From the NCBI RefSeq assembly GCF_003144195.1, contig NW_020290002.1, positions 372,001 through 436,000 on the forward strand: a DNA stretch of 64,000 nt, in the 5' to 3' direction. A program made the translations under genes and the position numbers. The notes beneath the pieces were generated by a model. The model was not told where the DNA came from. It searched no databases and was given only the letters and a program-made list of their open reading frames with translations. This document shows positions 1-12,214 of this stretch, piece by piece (within the stretch, counting starts at the first letter, position 1; each line of letters begins with the position of its first letter). The stretch comes from Ceraceosorus guamensis. Its lineage: Eukaryota > Basidiomycota > Exobasidiomycetes > Ceraceosorales > Ceraceosoraceae.

Positions 1-81
1 CCCGCGCCGTCTCACAGGTACTAGGAAAGCACATACACCAGCATGGTGACCGTACTCAGCCCGTTGCACACCAGCACGCAT

Positions 82-393
82 TCAAGCAGCACTTCGAGGG
101 ATGCCATCCGCTTTCATCCTGCATTCTCTTTGTTCGATCTGCAGCATCCACTGCGAATAATGTACATTACAATCACTCACCAAGTCCAGGCAGTGCGCAG
201 ACAAGGCTACCGCAGATGATGGAAGGCAAAAGGCGTAAGCTGTGACGCTCCCAGACCTGCTTTGAAAGCCTTGGATCCCAGTCTCGCTCAAAATGATCAG
301 CCTCGCCTTTTCACTTGCTACGTCAAGCGCACTCCCTTGCGGGTTCATCATGACCCGCAGACGGGACGTAGCCGCATCTCGCAGGAGAACCAT
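82..393 (-). CDS. Possible exon of an unrecognised gene
   Basis: An open frame of about 103 codons runs on the minus strand and ends in a stop at its low-coordinate end. Its composition is protein-like, but I recognise no domain. A GTGAGT donor-like site lies inside it near base 175, so the true exon may be shorter. A second open stretch, 505-774, lies upstream on the same strand and ends just before another GTGAGT, so the two could be exons of one gene. Neither has a convincing ATG: the 774 start is GTG. It could equally be spurious. Low confidence. Confidence 0.2.
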   Translation of the reverse strand: MVLLRDAATSRLRVMMNPQGSALDVASEKARLIILSETGIQGFQSRSGSVTAYAFCLPSSAVALSAHCLDLVSDCNVHYSQWMLQIEQRECRMKADGIPRSAA

Positions 394-1164
394 GGGATTG
401 CCTCGGACGGCCTATTGCCATTGCCTTTTTGATGCATCTTTTCATTCTGCTGATTGACCTCCAAGTCTGACCGACTGCCTCACACCTTTTGGGGTGTCAG
501 CGACTCACCCTTTGCATAGAGACCGCACGTGCCTGAGGACGGTACCTTTCCAAACCTGCCCCCAACATCTCACCGGCATTACGAGCTTACGAAGGAAATA
601 ACTGGAACGACATGTCGAGCGGAACAGGTCGAGCAGCGTATCATGGAGCGCACGCGTATGGGCGCTCTCTAGCCGCTCGGTTTTGGCCGCTAGCAATAAA
701 AGGTTTGCTCTTTCCTTCCCTCTCTCTCTCTTTTTGGGGGGTTGATGATCGCGGCTTCCTTGAAGAAAGCCCACATCATCTTGCCCTCATTAGCTACACA
801 CTTGATCCTGAGACGATCATGGGGAAGTTTGCGCGGGCTGCGTTGAGCTCTGGCTGGATCGCGAATCGTGAAGCTGGAGTGGGATGGATGTGGAAGGAAG
901 ACAGGGAAGGACTTTGCCGCACGCGCGCGTGCTGTAAGATATTTTTTCGCCGCCGCCGCCGCTGCTGCTGCCGCGCGCCACGGGTGCGCGTGTTGCGTGC
1001 ACGCCTTATGCCTCCCGGCGCCACGGCACGAGCAAGCACGCCACGGCGTGGTGCACGCCGAGCTGCCATGGAGCTTACGACTACGGTGAATCTGAATAGT
1101 TTGTCGGCATTGACCGTCATAATCAGCGTTCAGGCCATTCGACCTCCTCCAGCCTAGGCCTCGA
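394..1164. other. Spacer with low-complexity tract
   Basis: No supported gene. The stretch holds a pyrimidine run (TCTCTCTC then poly-T) near 718-735 and an imperfect CCG/CTG trinucleotide tract near 950-972. Open frames on both strands here are arginine- and alanine-rich translations of GC-rich low-complexity DNA. Confidence 0.5.
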
Positions 1165-2415
1165 TCATCTGAACCATGAATTCACACTAGCACTCGTGCT
1201 GAGCGAGGCCACGCAGTGAAACCACCCCTGGGGTATGTACAGAGCATCGCCTGGCTCAAGGACGACGTGAGCAGCCTTCAAGGCGTGCTTGTGGGTGGCT
1301 TGAGCTAATGAGAGCGAATCGGTCTCGGTGCAATCTTTAGGAATCCCATCCAGAAGGGCCGCTTCGCTCGCCACTCTACTCGTGTTGGTCTGCGTACCTG
1401 TGCGGTTCAGGTGGAGCAAGTCCGCAGCTTCCGGTGGGAAGAAGTGTATGCGCTTGTGTCCAACGACTTTCCAGGGGGCAGCAAGGGATGTACGACGTCA
1501 CGCTACGCAATCGATTTGAACTTTGCTCTGCTGAACGCACCTTGCACAAAGAGATTGTGGTATGGATCGCGGTGTATGGGCGTAAAGGTGCCTTTGATGG
1601 AATGCGCTTCTTAGCATCCGACGCGCACGTTTCGCAACGCGCCACCACCCACACACACACACACACACACATACTCACCAGCACCTCCGACCCAAAGATT
1701 TCTGCCCCAATCTTCCCCGCCACCTTTGGCACCTTGCTTGACATGAGGCAAGGAAGGACAATCGGCTTCTAGCTCTTGACCCTGCGAAGAGCAGAAGCAG
1801 CGCGCTGTCAGGACTCTGAGGTGTGCAAAGGACCAAAGTCGCAAGCTGAAACCCACAAGATCTGCCAGAGGTTGTTGAGCTACGTAACCTACAAGCCGCT
1901 CCGAAGTGGGAGACCAAGGCAGACTTTGGCATATGAAGGACTCGATGAATGTGCCTGCGCATAGCCATGAGCGTCAAAGTGAGATGATGAGCAATCGAGC
2001 TCGATGCGCTTCAAGCGAGTCCGGTGGGTATGCGTGAGCGCTCACCGAAGGGCATCCTGATCAGGTCCCAACCCTTTCCTTCATCGTTGTACCCACGCCC
2101 AAACTTTGCCAATTCGACTTTGACGATCGCTTCTCGAGCTGCGTCAGAGCGCAGCATACCCCTCAGCGTCTCTTCCAGCGAACCTCCATCCCGTTCGGAC
2201 CACTTTACAGAAGCTGGCCAAGCGTAGGATGACGCTGGTGAGACTAGGTTGGGGAAGTGACCTGGTCGGTTCTGAGCAACAAAAGTTCGACCAAAGAATT
2301 CGGGCGTTGGGGGTGGGTACAGGCAAGGCTCTATGTGTGGCAGCTTTGAAGCAGCCAGCAGCAAGCTTTGCTGCGGTGACGATGCTTGCCTTTGGCAACT
2401 ACTACAGGTCGACAT
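1165..2415 (-). CDS. JmjC / cupin-like Fe(II)-2-oxoglutarate oxygenase
   Basis: Modelled as five exons: 2415-2046, 1954-1857, 1781-1679, 1591-1541 and 1466-1165 (307 residues). The fold is shown by FFGRTFVAQNRPGHFP near residues 40-54, GYVAQQPLADL (146-156), RNLWVGGAGTFTPIHRDPYHN (183-203), VVGHKRIHFFPP (208-219) and GDALYIPQGWFHCV (280-293). The likely iron ligands are H197, D199 and H291; the Lys of GHKR may hold 2-oxoglutarate. Length and order resemble the TYW5/JMJD5 group of small JmjC hydroxylases; the substrate cannot be told. The start is ATG 2415; the longer upstream frame has no better context. Intron 3 (1592-1678) carries a CA/TG microsatellite. It is divergent from the membrane protein beginning at 5004. 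Exon 5 uses a weak AAAG acceptor, but the frame and family match are clean. Confidence 0.85.
1650..1671. repeat. (CA)n microsatellite
   Basis: About eleven CA units lie inside intron 3 of the JmjC-like gene, just downstream of its donor site on the minus strand, where they read as a TG run. Confidence 0.9.
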
Positions 2416-5003
2416 TGTGAGAGCTTTGGGGCACTGGTGGCGAAACCTCCTTAGAGGCGGCGGCATGCCGCGTAGGTGCCCGGCGACATCTCTGCCAGGT
2501 CTCATGACTGGCATTTGCATGATCAGGCTCGTTCGAAAGCTGCTTTGTCTCTACGCCATTCCGCGCTTGCAGTTCTTGCATTCGCAAGCCAAGCGTCTCA
2601 GCGTGCCGCCACGTATATACGCGTTCGCCTATTCGTGTGTCTGATGTCGATTGAGAGAGCAAGCACGAAGCCCGTCGGGATCACGAATGCTGTCCTTGCT
2701 TATGCCGTTTGACCGAAGAGGGAGGGTGGTCCATGCGCTGCGTGCGCTTAATTGGCTCGCGGTATTTGCGTGCAACGCGGCGACTAGCTATACTGATGAG
2801 CAAGCTGGCCTCCGTCTGGGCTGAAACAAAGTTGCATGAGAGTTTCTTATGGGAGCAATGTGAATAATATAAGCCAAAAGCCGCGAGAGCGCTGCAGTCT
2901 TGAGTGTCTCCAGCGTGACCCGCGAGCATCCGAACCACGACTCACTTACGACTGACTGTGAATCAGACGATATATATAAGACTCGGCCTTTGCTTAAGTC
3001 CACATCAGCAACATGCAGCAGCAGCAGCAGCAGCAGCAGAGGAACGGCAGGTGAATGCCAGCAGAGTTGCACTCAGCGATTTTTCCAACCGAGTTGTCGT
3101 CCAGATTTGCACCAGTCGTGATCGAGTGAGTTGTGCTGCCTACTCTGACCTGTTCACGATTCACATTCGTATTCACGATTCGTGGTTTGGGAGTCACAAA
3201 TGGGCGAGTGAATTGTGCTGTGAATGCACGACGGATACGCGCGTGCTGCACGCTGCTGCTGATTGCGCCCGTGCGTCGCGCCGCGGCCGGCTGTTGCCGC
3301 GCCTTGCTACCCCGCGCCACGCGTGTGATTCCGCATGCACGAGCATCAGCAGCAAGCAGCGCGTGAACCTTTACAGCAGCATATGCAACTATAACTCGAT
3401 CAAGCCGCCCTCGCACACATCCTTCTTTTCCTCGCTTCTCGGCGTTAAGCCTGATCTGGATGAATGTGCGAGACAATAAGACACATGATCAGCAGCAATC
3501 CTTATTCAGTGATTGAGAGATCGGTCTCACAACCTGGCTGCGTCCGCATCTCCCACATATCGATCGATGCAGCTGGAAGAAGAAGACACAAAAGGCAGAA
3601 CCGCGCAACTTCTTGCCATGCATCCATGCTGGCACGAATCGTCTGGATGGCAGCTCCGTCGCATGCATATTTGCGAAGGGATTCGTGATGGGCGGCAGAG
3701 CGAAAGCATCATCTGAGCCAGCTCTCCAAGCTCTCTAGCCTGAGCTTACATCACAGGCAGAGCAGAGCCTGACGAGTCAACTTTCTCATGAGCCACGGCC
3801 CTTGCTCCCACTCAAGACTCACGCTCGCACCCCAGTTGACACATTCACGTGGCTCGTGATTGTGACAGGATCGCCATTTTGCAAGAACAATCAAGAATGA
3901 TTCGATCTTCCCAGGACTACGTGAAGGCATGCCCACGCCAGCCGGGAACTTGGGAGCAGGGCGTGAGCCCTTATACACCACGTCGCGTAACAGACTCAAG
4001 AATTCGAAGGGTGCATGGTCGATTCGCGATTGCCACGCCCTTACCCCCGAACAACGTGGCATACATCAGGTAGGTATGGATACATCAAGAGCACCATCAG
4101 CTGTGCTGCTGCTGTGTGCAGCTCTGACGCAGAGGCGGATATCGAGGCCTTGCACGCACGATCGGTGTCTGTGGCTATATAATGGCTCCGGCGCTACTCG
4201 TTGTGAATCTGACACTGCCATTTGACAGGTTTCACCGAGGCTGCTTCAGCAGCCATGCAGAGGATGAATGACAGCAAGCAGCAGCAGCAGATTCTCTCAC
4301 GATACCCTCATTCCGCGCGTGCGCTGCACGATGCTTCAAACGATTGCTTGAGTCATACAATCACGAATGACTTCTAGGCACATCAGCTCAATCGTACCTC
4401 GGCATCTTTGCAAATCAGGATATGAATGAGTCTCATCAGCCGCTGATCTGGTTTGTGATGAGCCAGAAACGCCTCAAATTCAGCGTCGCATATGAGCTCC
4501 TTCGGACCTGCGCATGGCATCATCGATGCTGGCAAGTCTGCTGCTGGTCAGAAGAGGCTCTCACATCGCTCAGGCCTTGCGCAGCCTGCTTTGTATGCGC
4601 TCTGCGTCGGAGCGACCACAATCTTGAATCCACAATCACGAATGGAGTCCGACGCTTCACGCTATCACGGCTGGCGCTGCAGGAATAGCTAGCACTGTGC
4701 GGACTCCCTCTTCCGTGCAAACTCGCCCTTCGAGGTTCGTTGGAAGTGCTGAAAGAAATGATTTGACTTTGCACTCCCTCTGTCATCGGTACCTTGTACC
4801 CTCATATTGCTCCTTCGCAAGACGGTGACATGAAGCATCTCCCATCACAGCATCGAAGGCACTCTCCATCTTGAATCGACAGGAGCTAGCGTGCTGGTGC
4901 GTGTCCTCGGCCTTCCTTGACCAGACATTCCTCGCTCCACCATCCCCTCCACGGCACTGCTACTACCTCAACACGCATTCTCGCTTTGGCCTCAGTCACC
5001 ATC
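2416..5003. other. Divergent intergenic region between JmjC and 7TM genes
   Basis: About 2.6 kb with no supported gene. It contains TATATATAAG at 2971-2980, a CAG tract at 3016-3039, and several copies of the ATTCGTGATT/AATCACGAAT motif (for example near 3160-3182, 4365-4372 and 4622-4630). Open frames here are short and lack family resemblance. It should carry both neighbouring promoters. Confidence 0.6.
3016..3039. repeat. (CAG)8 microsatellite
   Basis: Eight CAG units directly after an ATG at 3013. The frame closes at a TGA a few codons past the tract, so I treat it as intergenic repeat and not as a polyglutamine gene. Confidence 0.85.
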
Positions 5004-8000
5004 ATGCCAGGCCTACCACGGTCCATACTGGATGTGTTTTCCCTCGCCAATACCGAGCAGAGCAATGAGCTCTCCCTCGTGGGAGGAGCAAGCTTGACCG
5101 ATGATGGCGTCAGGACAGAAATGATCCAGGTAAGCATTCAAAGCCTGCTCACAGGAGGCAAGCCCGATTCACAGTATTCCCGCACACCTTCGCGCAGCTG
5201 TTGCCCTGGCTTGTGGGCACAATTCTCTCCGTCTTTGGTAAGCAAGCGCATGCCTGTCCGATAGCCTCCCGCTTTGCTTGACCGCTCATGCACTCCACGA
5301 CGATTCTCCCAGCGTTGGGCGCCCTCGTGCCCATGACGGCCTCATACCTGCGCGGCTCCGCAGGCAATGACAGCTGGAAGCTGCGATGCTCCGTCACGAC
5401 CCTGCTGCTCATCAATCTAGCACAGATGCTCATCGACGTCTCGCGTTCCTATCGCATCACCATTCTCCACCCCCTTGCTGGCACAGACGCAGCCATTCGT
5501 TCGGCCTCTGCGTATCTGGACGCCAGCGGCGACCGACAAGAAGACTGCATCTCATTCTTCCTCGGAGCAGTCGCTCTCTCTGGAGCACAGTACTGGCTCG
5601 CTCGAAGGTCCAATGCGCTCTTCTTTGCTCGCAGTTCGAAGCCCAGCTCCAAGCGTAAGCTCATCACGTTTATCATCGTCGTCAGCTGCGCGCTCGGCGT
5701 CGCTACTGCCGCTTCGTTGAAGGTGAGCTGTGGAGCGTCCACCTACCTGCTCTGAATCGCACTGACTTGTGAATCAATTCTTTACATCAGCTCATCAACT
5801 CATACTCTCGAGCACTTGGCACGTGGTCGTGGGCTGCCGTGCTCCTCCTCTGCTGGCTGATCCTGAACATGGTGCGCATGCACTCTCCCTCGCACGCCCA
5901 GCGTCAAGGCTCACCACCCTCGACACCTCTCCTTTCCAAAGCTCATCGATATGTTCATCTGCTACACCCTGTCACGGGAATTGCACAAGGCCACTTCAGT
6001 GGTGAGCCATATTTCGTGCTACCGTGACCTTGCGGCTCGCTGAGCAGTCAGTCATGCGCAGGTTGAACAGCAGGCACCTCTCGAGACTCTCAACGGCTTG
6101 CTATGGGCCGCTCTGCTCTCCGGCTCAGTCCTGATAGTGTGAGTGGTGGCCTTGCCGGCCGTGTCCATCGTGCCCTGTGTGACTAAGCTGAGTCTGACAA
6201 CATCGCCACGAAGCAGTATGTACGCCGTGTCCATCGGCTTGCTCGTCGCTCGGTCAGTAGAGGACGTGGGTTTCGTCCATGTCATCGCGACGTGGGGCGG
6301 CTTACCTTATATTCTTTGCCATCCTCATTTTTCAAGTGTTGGAGCATGGACCTGGGTTCTCGTGCGTGTCTTCTCCCGTCTGCGTTTGCTGAAGCAATGA
6401 AGCCTTCGCTCTATACTCACGATCCCGTGCTCCCCAGATCGTCTTGATCCCAAAGATCGCCTTCATCGCTCTCGTCTTTGGTCTTGCGCTGCGAAGAGAG
6501 GTTTCCGGTCAGTCTGGTTGTCACATTCCCTCGCCCCAGTACTCGCGCTGGATTGAGGCGTCGGCGAGGGCTCGCAGCAGCAAGCGTTTCAGCGGTCAGG
6601 ATCACCTTCCACCGAGCATTTCATCTATACATGAGCGCTCCGTGAGTAGACAAAATTTGCTCGATCAAACCTCCCACGCATCCAAGTCGTGCTTTCATAC
6701 TGACTCCTTCAGAACTGGCCTCCAACATGGGTGCCCCAGGTGGAGAATGGCAGCCCCGCACTGCATGTCCATGAGACACCTTTGAATAGCCCCACGCTAC
6801 GCGACGGCTCCGAGGGACACTCTGGAAAGTTAAAGCGCATGTCAGTGTTCAGCAAGATAGGATCTCCAGTACTCCGCGCGACTTCACCAGAGTCTCTGAG
6901 GCGAGCACCGTCTTTCGCACATACGCTTACCGATGACCAGACGCAACATTTTGCCTTGCGCCGTGGCTTGGCTGAAGACGACTCGATGCGCCCATCCCCC
7001 GTGCGCGCGACTGCATCGCGTGGCTTCAGTAATCCTTCTCGGGCATCGCGCACCTTGCTTGCCCGCATGAACTCGGCACTTTCTGAGCGCAGTCAGCAGA
7101 CTGACAGATACACGCGAGCGAGGAGCAGAACCCTTCCCGCTGACGACTTCCACGCACAGTCGATGTGGCCATCGGCATTAATTTTCCGTCCTTTCACCGC
7201 GGAAAGTCGCGCAACGGTGCAGACGAATGGAACGGCTAGGTCGAGTCGGCTTGATTCACTCTTCGATGCATCGCTCGACCTCGACCGAGGCCGTGAGGGT
7301 GACCTCAGACTCAGCTCTAGGCCCAACACGCGAGAATCTGCAAAGGATCTGCGCACCCTCGATCACGACACCGACGATCCAAGAGAGTACCTATCTGCAA
7401 ATTCGAGGATACGCGCTGCGCCTAGTGCGAATCATGTACTTAGGCCAGGCGCTTGGGCTGACTGGGCTCACACGACCAATCGCGTTAGACCGGTCACCTC
7501 GGTCACGTTTGCCGACTCGAAGCCCTCAACTCTCCATCCTGCCCCTCGCAATTCCCCTAGACAGACTCGTTCGGCCGGTGGAAATCAGACGCTGGATCTG
7601 GATACGGGCAATCCTTTGCTGAGCGCTCTGAAGTCATTGCCGGACAGGCAAGCATCTCCATCCGGTGCAATCAAAGTCTCGGAGCGTCTGCCCTCCCTTG
7701 GAGCAGACAACATTGACTCGCGAATGGCCACGCCAGACGACGTCCATCCAGCGGCGGACGTCATGACAGGATCGAGGCAAGCGGAAGCCTACCTGCGACG
7801 TGAAATAGGCTTTAGTGAGACAGCAGAAGGTGACGTCGAGGCTGGACACCAGGGAGCAACATTGTGTGGCACCTCACAAGTCTGCCAATCGCTTAGCGTC
7901 TTGAAGCCGAGTGGAATTGAGCACACCAGCCCTTCGCCAGATCTTTCTGTCGCGCACACAAATCATGCCTTTTGGAGCAGCAGCTCTCTTGACCCGCCTC

Positions 8001-8224
8001 AGTTCCCACTGCTTCGGACAGTCTCTTCCACCTCAACGTTTGGCGGACATCATCATGAAGAAGTGCAGGGCCCGATAATCCATACTCAGCCGTCGGCAAG
8101 ATCTGCGGAGAGCGTTTCCATCTACTCGATGGGGTCTTTGCACGCACCAGCTCCACGCCTCCAGCCTGAACAGTTGAAGCGCCTGACCCCTTTCAAAATG
8201 TCGGGCATCGCTGCTCGGGTCTAG
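5004..8224 (+). CDS. Seven-transmembrane protein with long cytosolic tail (DUF6534-like topology)
   Basis: Modelled exons: 5004-5129, 5198-5237, 5313-5722, 5791-5871, 5942-6001, 6062-6138, 6263-6365, 6438-6641 and 6713-8224. All junctions stay in frame. Hydrophobic helices include LLPWLVGTILSVF, CSVTTLLLINLAQML, FFLGAVALSGAQYWLA, LITFIIVVSCALGVATA, WAAVLLLCWLILNM, LLWAALLSGSVLIV and AAYLIFFAILIFQV, with a further one in IVLIPKIAFIALVFGLAL. The order resembles the basidiomycete seven-helix family DUF6534, whose function is unknown. The last exon adds about 500 Ser/Arg-rich residues, probably disordered, cytosolic and phosphorylated. The start has good context (CACCATCATGCC). The donor at 6366 (GTGTCT) and the acceptor at 6262 are the least certain borders. 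A receptor or sensor role is inference from topology only. Confidence 0.7.
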
Positions 8225-8863
8225 AGCCGGCTTCGAGATCGACCGATGTACCGCTTCAGTGTCGCAGCTCCAGGCCCACAGCATTCAAACTCGCGCTTCC
8301 GTACCCAGCCATCCCTTCTTTGGCCTGTGCTCTGCCGCAAAGTGTACCTCAGCTCGTTCTTGTACACAAAAGCGACAGAGGCCCGACCTGTGCCCGGACC
8401 AGGAGACTCGAAGTTCGCGGAAGCGCGTGCCACGCGTGCAAGCCTTTTGACAGATACCATTCATACCTTGACAAGTGACGTGAGGGGAAGAAGGAAGGTA
8501 GGGGGTAGAACAAGAGCGGGGCGATCCCTCGAGTGGCTCAGACCGCAAAGCTGCTGATGCCAAATGACGCCGACTAAGGTGTAGCTCTAGAGGAGTGTTT
8601 GAAGAGAAGCAGGCACCGGATGATCGAGTCCGAAAGCGCAGACGAGGCATTCGTGCGGAATAGACAGCTAAGACGGAGGCCAGATTGAATGCTCAGTCGA
8701 AAGTGGTGCTTCGCGAGCACGCTTTCCGTTCACGGTCGCGTATCTAGCGTTGAGATCTCTCGAGCTTCCGAGTCTGACGTCTATGTATAGCACGCCGACA
8801 ATGGCACTCAAATTGGCGGCCTTCGGCTCGAGCTATGGTGCGCGCTCGTCATTGGCCTGCCAA
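8225..8863. other. Convergent spacer (7TM / PPZ 3' ends)
   Basis: About 640 bases between two converging genes. It probably holds both 3' untranslated regions and terminators. No gene or repeat is apparent. Confidence 0.5.
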
Positions 8864-10726
8864 CTAGTACGACCCTTGCCTTTGTGCAGGAGGGGACTGA
8901 TGCTGCTGCATCGAGCGCCTCTTGTTCTTCGCCATCTCTTTCTTCAGTGCGGTCGAGTCAAGCGGCTGCGAGAGCGGGAAAGCGGGCAAAGTGGTCAATT
9001 TGCGTCTTTTCGAAGCCGATGCTGCGGGCCGATAGGACTCACTTTGAGCAATTCGAAGGCGCACAGCAAGTCTTCTGAGACGCTCATCACTGCGCCGAAA
9101 TTGTCGAACTCTGCGGTTGGATGAGGGCGACATCAGCGGGGTGCCCGTCTGGTCGCACACCTGCGATCACCCCGTCTGCACTTACCTCCGCAGTAGTTTG
9201 GCGCCGAGAAGATCGTAACCAACGTCCTCTCGTTCCAAAATTCGTACCCATCCTCTACCACCATGTGAGCTCTGCAGATGAGATCGAAATCATACTGCGC
9301 CAAGAATTGCTGAATGACTGCTTTGCCAAAGCAGTAGCTAACGCCCCTTTCGTTGTCTTCCCAGTCTAGCGCAGTATCTGAGGGGTCTGACCACAGCAAG
9401 TCGTTGAGCAGACCATAGTCAGGCACATCGGTCGGCCTCTCGATGCGTCGGATGTCATCCATGTTGGACAGCGACGGGCTCAGGCCGCCATGCACACAGA
9501 AGATCTTGGAGGCTACGACGGCTGCGATGGGCAAAGTGTTGAAGACGTCGATGAAGGTCTTCCAAATCTTGATGTTCACTCGTCGCTTGCATTCATCGTA
9601 GAAGCCGTACACTGCCACAAGACGTGTCGATCAGCGTCGTCTATGCTTTGGTCTATTTTGAGACTTTTTAAAGAAACGCAACAGGGGGCTCTTGCGATCT
9701 TTTGCGAGCGAGCGCTCGCAGCTTGTACTCACCTCTGGTCACGTTTGCACATTCGTGGTTTCCCCTCAGCAAGAAGAAATTTTCTGGATATTTGATCTTG
9801 TAGCAGAGCAGCAAGAGGATGGTTTCCAGGCTCTGTTTACCACGATCCACGTAATCACCAAGGAACAAATAATTTGCTTGAGGAGGGAAACCGCACATCT
9901 CGAAGAGGCGCAACAAGTCCTGATACTGGCCATGCGTGTCTCCGACAATCTTGACTGGTGGACTGAGCTCTATCAATGTAGGTTGAGACAAGAAGACTTC
10001 TCGCGCCGCAGTGCAGACTGCTGTAATTTCGGCGTTCTTGAGAGCAGGTTTGGGTAGCTTGGACGTGCTGTAGCCTGCTTCGAGCAGCCTGGTGATCATG
10101 TCGTCGATATCGAAAGTGCGCACACCTTCCGGTGTCGGTCCGCCCGCACTTCCGAGGCCGCTCGCAGATCCGCTGCCCGCCATGCTTCCTCTCGATGCTG
10201 AAGAAGGTCCCGATGTTCCACCGATCCCCATGGGGTTCGCCAAGATTGTTTGCGTAGTAGGGATACCCGCGGGCGCATTGGCCGCAGCTGCTCCTGCCTG
10301 GGCTGATGCAGATTGACTTGTGAAAGACTCGTCGGGACCGGGTGTAGGAGACATGGCATCATTACCGCTTCCATTCAGACCATCAGCGTGCGATGAAGAA
10401 GGTGAAGGTAAGGGAGATTCATGGCGACTCAATCCACCCTGCTTTTCAATCCTTGTCGGAACGGCGTCATCGGCATGATTCGGCGACGCGGCGGCAGCAG
10501 CTGTAGCGCCACTCGGTCCGCGTCCTTGCGTTGTTCTCCCACTTCGAGAGCCTGGTATGCCGCCGCCATTCTCGGCGCTCAAGGAAGCCGCATCTTTCGC
10601 TCGTGTCCTGCCATAGTTGGTCCCATCCGCAAAGCTGCCATCCTCATTGGGAAAGTCATCGCCATCTGCCGACTTCGACTTTCCCTTCTTGGAGGACCCC
10701 ATCATCTTGCCGAACGATTTGAACAT
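8864..10726 (-). CDS. PPZ1: Serine/threonine protein phosphatase PPZ type
   Basis: Four exons: 10726-9733, 9611-9186, 9110-9043 and 8965-8864, giving 529 residues. Residues 1-200 are a Ser/Gly/Ala-rich, probably disordered arm; residues about 207-505 are a PP1-like catalytic domain. The metal and catalytic motifs are GDTHG (262-266), GDYVDRG (290-296), GNHE (322-325), [19 protein letters not shown] and SAPNYCGEFDN across the exon 2/3 join. The run [20 protein letters not shown] and the long arm identify the PPZ subfamily, which in yeasts controls salt tolerance, K+ transport and cell integrity. ATG 10726 is used. An ATG at 10702 would give [10 protein letters not shown], with Gly2 as in the myristoylated yeast PPZ N-terminus, although the residue at position 6 is Lys. 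Its partners (Hal3-type inhibitors) are not in this window. Confidence 0.93.
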
Positions 10727-12187
10727 GCTGGGCAACGCAGCTTGAATGCAGCTGTAAAGGCAGTAGCAGGTCTCGAGCTCAGTGACTGGTCGGGTGACAG
10801 AAATGCCCATGTCATGTGCGCCTACAAGGTATCCTCCCGGCTTGGCTTTTCTATCTTTCCAGTCGCGCGCTCAGCATACCATGAGCTAGCCTGCAGCACC
10901 TGGGCTGCCCTTTCCCTGCCTTGTACTACACCTCAGACCTTCTCGAAACTCGTCCACGCGACAATTCGCATCCCTCACGCAGCTCTCCCACTCTTGCTCA
11001 CGCACCTGAATGTATACACCTATCAAGGAATGCCTGCGACCTCGTTCTTGTGAAGATTCCTGAGGGTATGCGGCTTGTCGTGCGGCGCAGAGAAGCTGGA
11101 CGCCTTGTCTGGGCTGCTGTAGGTGTGAGCGGATCTATCGCGCCCTCCTTCGCGACAGGAGAATTGTCTAAGCTCGCAGTGAGAAACGCACAGGACGCAG
11201 CGCACCTGACCCTTTGCACGACTAAGCTTGAAGGTGACTGGGGGCCTGCAGCGTCGTGACTGATCGGCCGATCTGCTCTACTCGAAGAGAGTGGTGGCGG
11301 GCAAGCTGGGATGGAGGAGCGTGGTGATGATTGAAAACAGCGAGCGTATGCGGGCGCCGAGGGGTCCAAATGTGCAAAGGCTGCCTGCCCGACGTGGGCA
11401 AGGGGTGGTTGTTTGTAAATGAGTGGTTGAGTCTCCGAGCGGATGAGTTTCGCTGGAGCGGCGATCGAGCTGAGCCTGAGCCTGAGTCTGACAAGGAGAT
11501 GACTGCAGGACGTGCGGCGATACGATGTTGGATGGACAAGACGAGACGACGGCGAGCCTGTCAGCTGTCTGCACCGCGGAAGAAGACGGGCCTCCTGATG
11601 GGATCGAATCTGACGAGTCCCCCGCTTAGCTTGATGGATGGCGCATTCGATGGCGCGTCGGCACCGTTATGGAAGAGCAGGAGTATCGTGAATGACTGAG
11701 CGAGCTGTCACGAATCGTGAAATGAGTCTGTGCGGGTTGGTTGGGTGAGAGTGTGTGCTGAGTGTTGGCAACTCGCCTCTCCATCCAGCAGCAGCAGCAG
11801 ATGCCGCTGTGCGTCGTTGCTGCTGCTGCTGCTGCTGATGCGGGTGCTTGCTGTTTCTTGCCGCGCGCGCTTGCCTTGCCCTAGCTCCTGCCCTATAGCT
11901 GCTGCCATGCATGCTCCAGAGCTTCCCCCCACCTCCCCCAAGCTACAAGCGGCGGGCGGTCCGCGTCTCCAATCACTGGCGCGCTCATTCGCGCGCGCGA
12001 TGCCACCCATGCATGCACACATATATACAGCGCTACGCGCCTGGATAGCTGTGCTGTAGCTGCTGATCGCGCGCACGCGCAGCACGGCAAATATATTCTG
12101 ATTCACGATTGCTTGCTCATGCGTACAGTCACGAGTCACAGGTTACGCGTACACGGTACCATAGCGCTGCAGAGAGAGTGGCAGGCT

Positions 12188-12214
12188 AGCAGCAGCAGCA
12201 GCAGCAGCAGCAGC
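12188..12214. repeat. (AGC)9 microsatellite
   Basis: Nine uninterrupted AGC units in the PPZ/F-box spacer; not inside any supported reading frame. Confidence 0.88.

Noticed and set aside
612-1157. 181-codon plus-strand open frame near the window start
   Set aside because: Arg/Ala/Cys-rich translation of GC-rich trinucleotide DNA, no domain, poor start context.
3013-3054. ATG followed by eight CAG codons below a TATATATAAG box, possibly a polyglutamine gene
   Set aside because: The frame closes at a TGA just past the tract, and no credible downstream exon was found.
10421-11053. 210-codon plus-strand frame opposite the PPZ 5' end
   Set aside because: Antisense to the confirmed PPZ N-terminal arm; composition is a mirror of its Ser/Gly codons.
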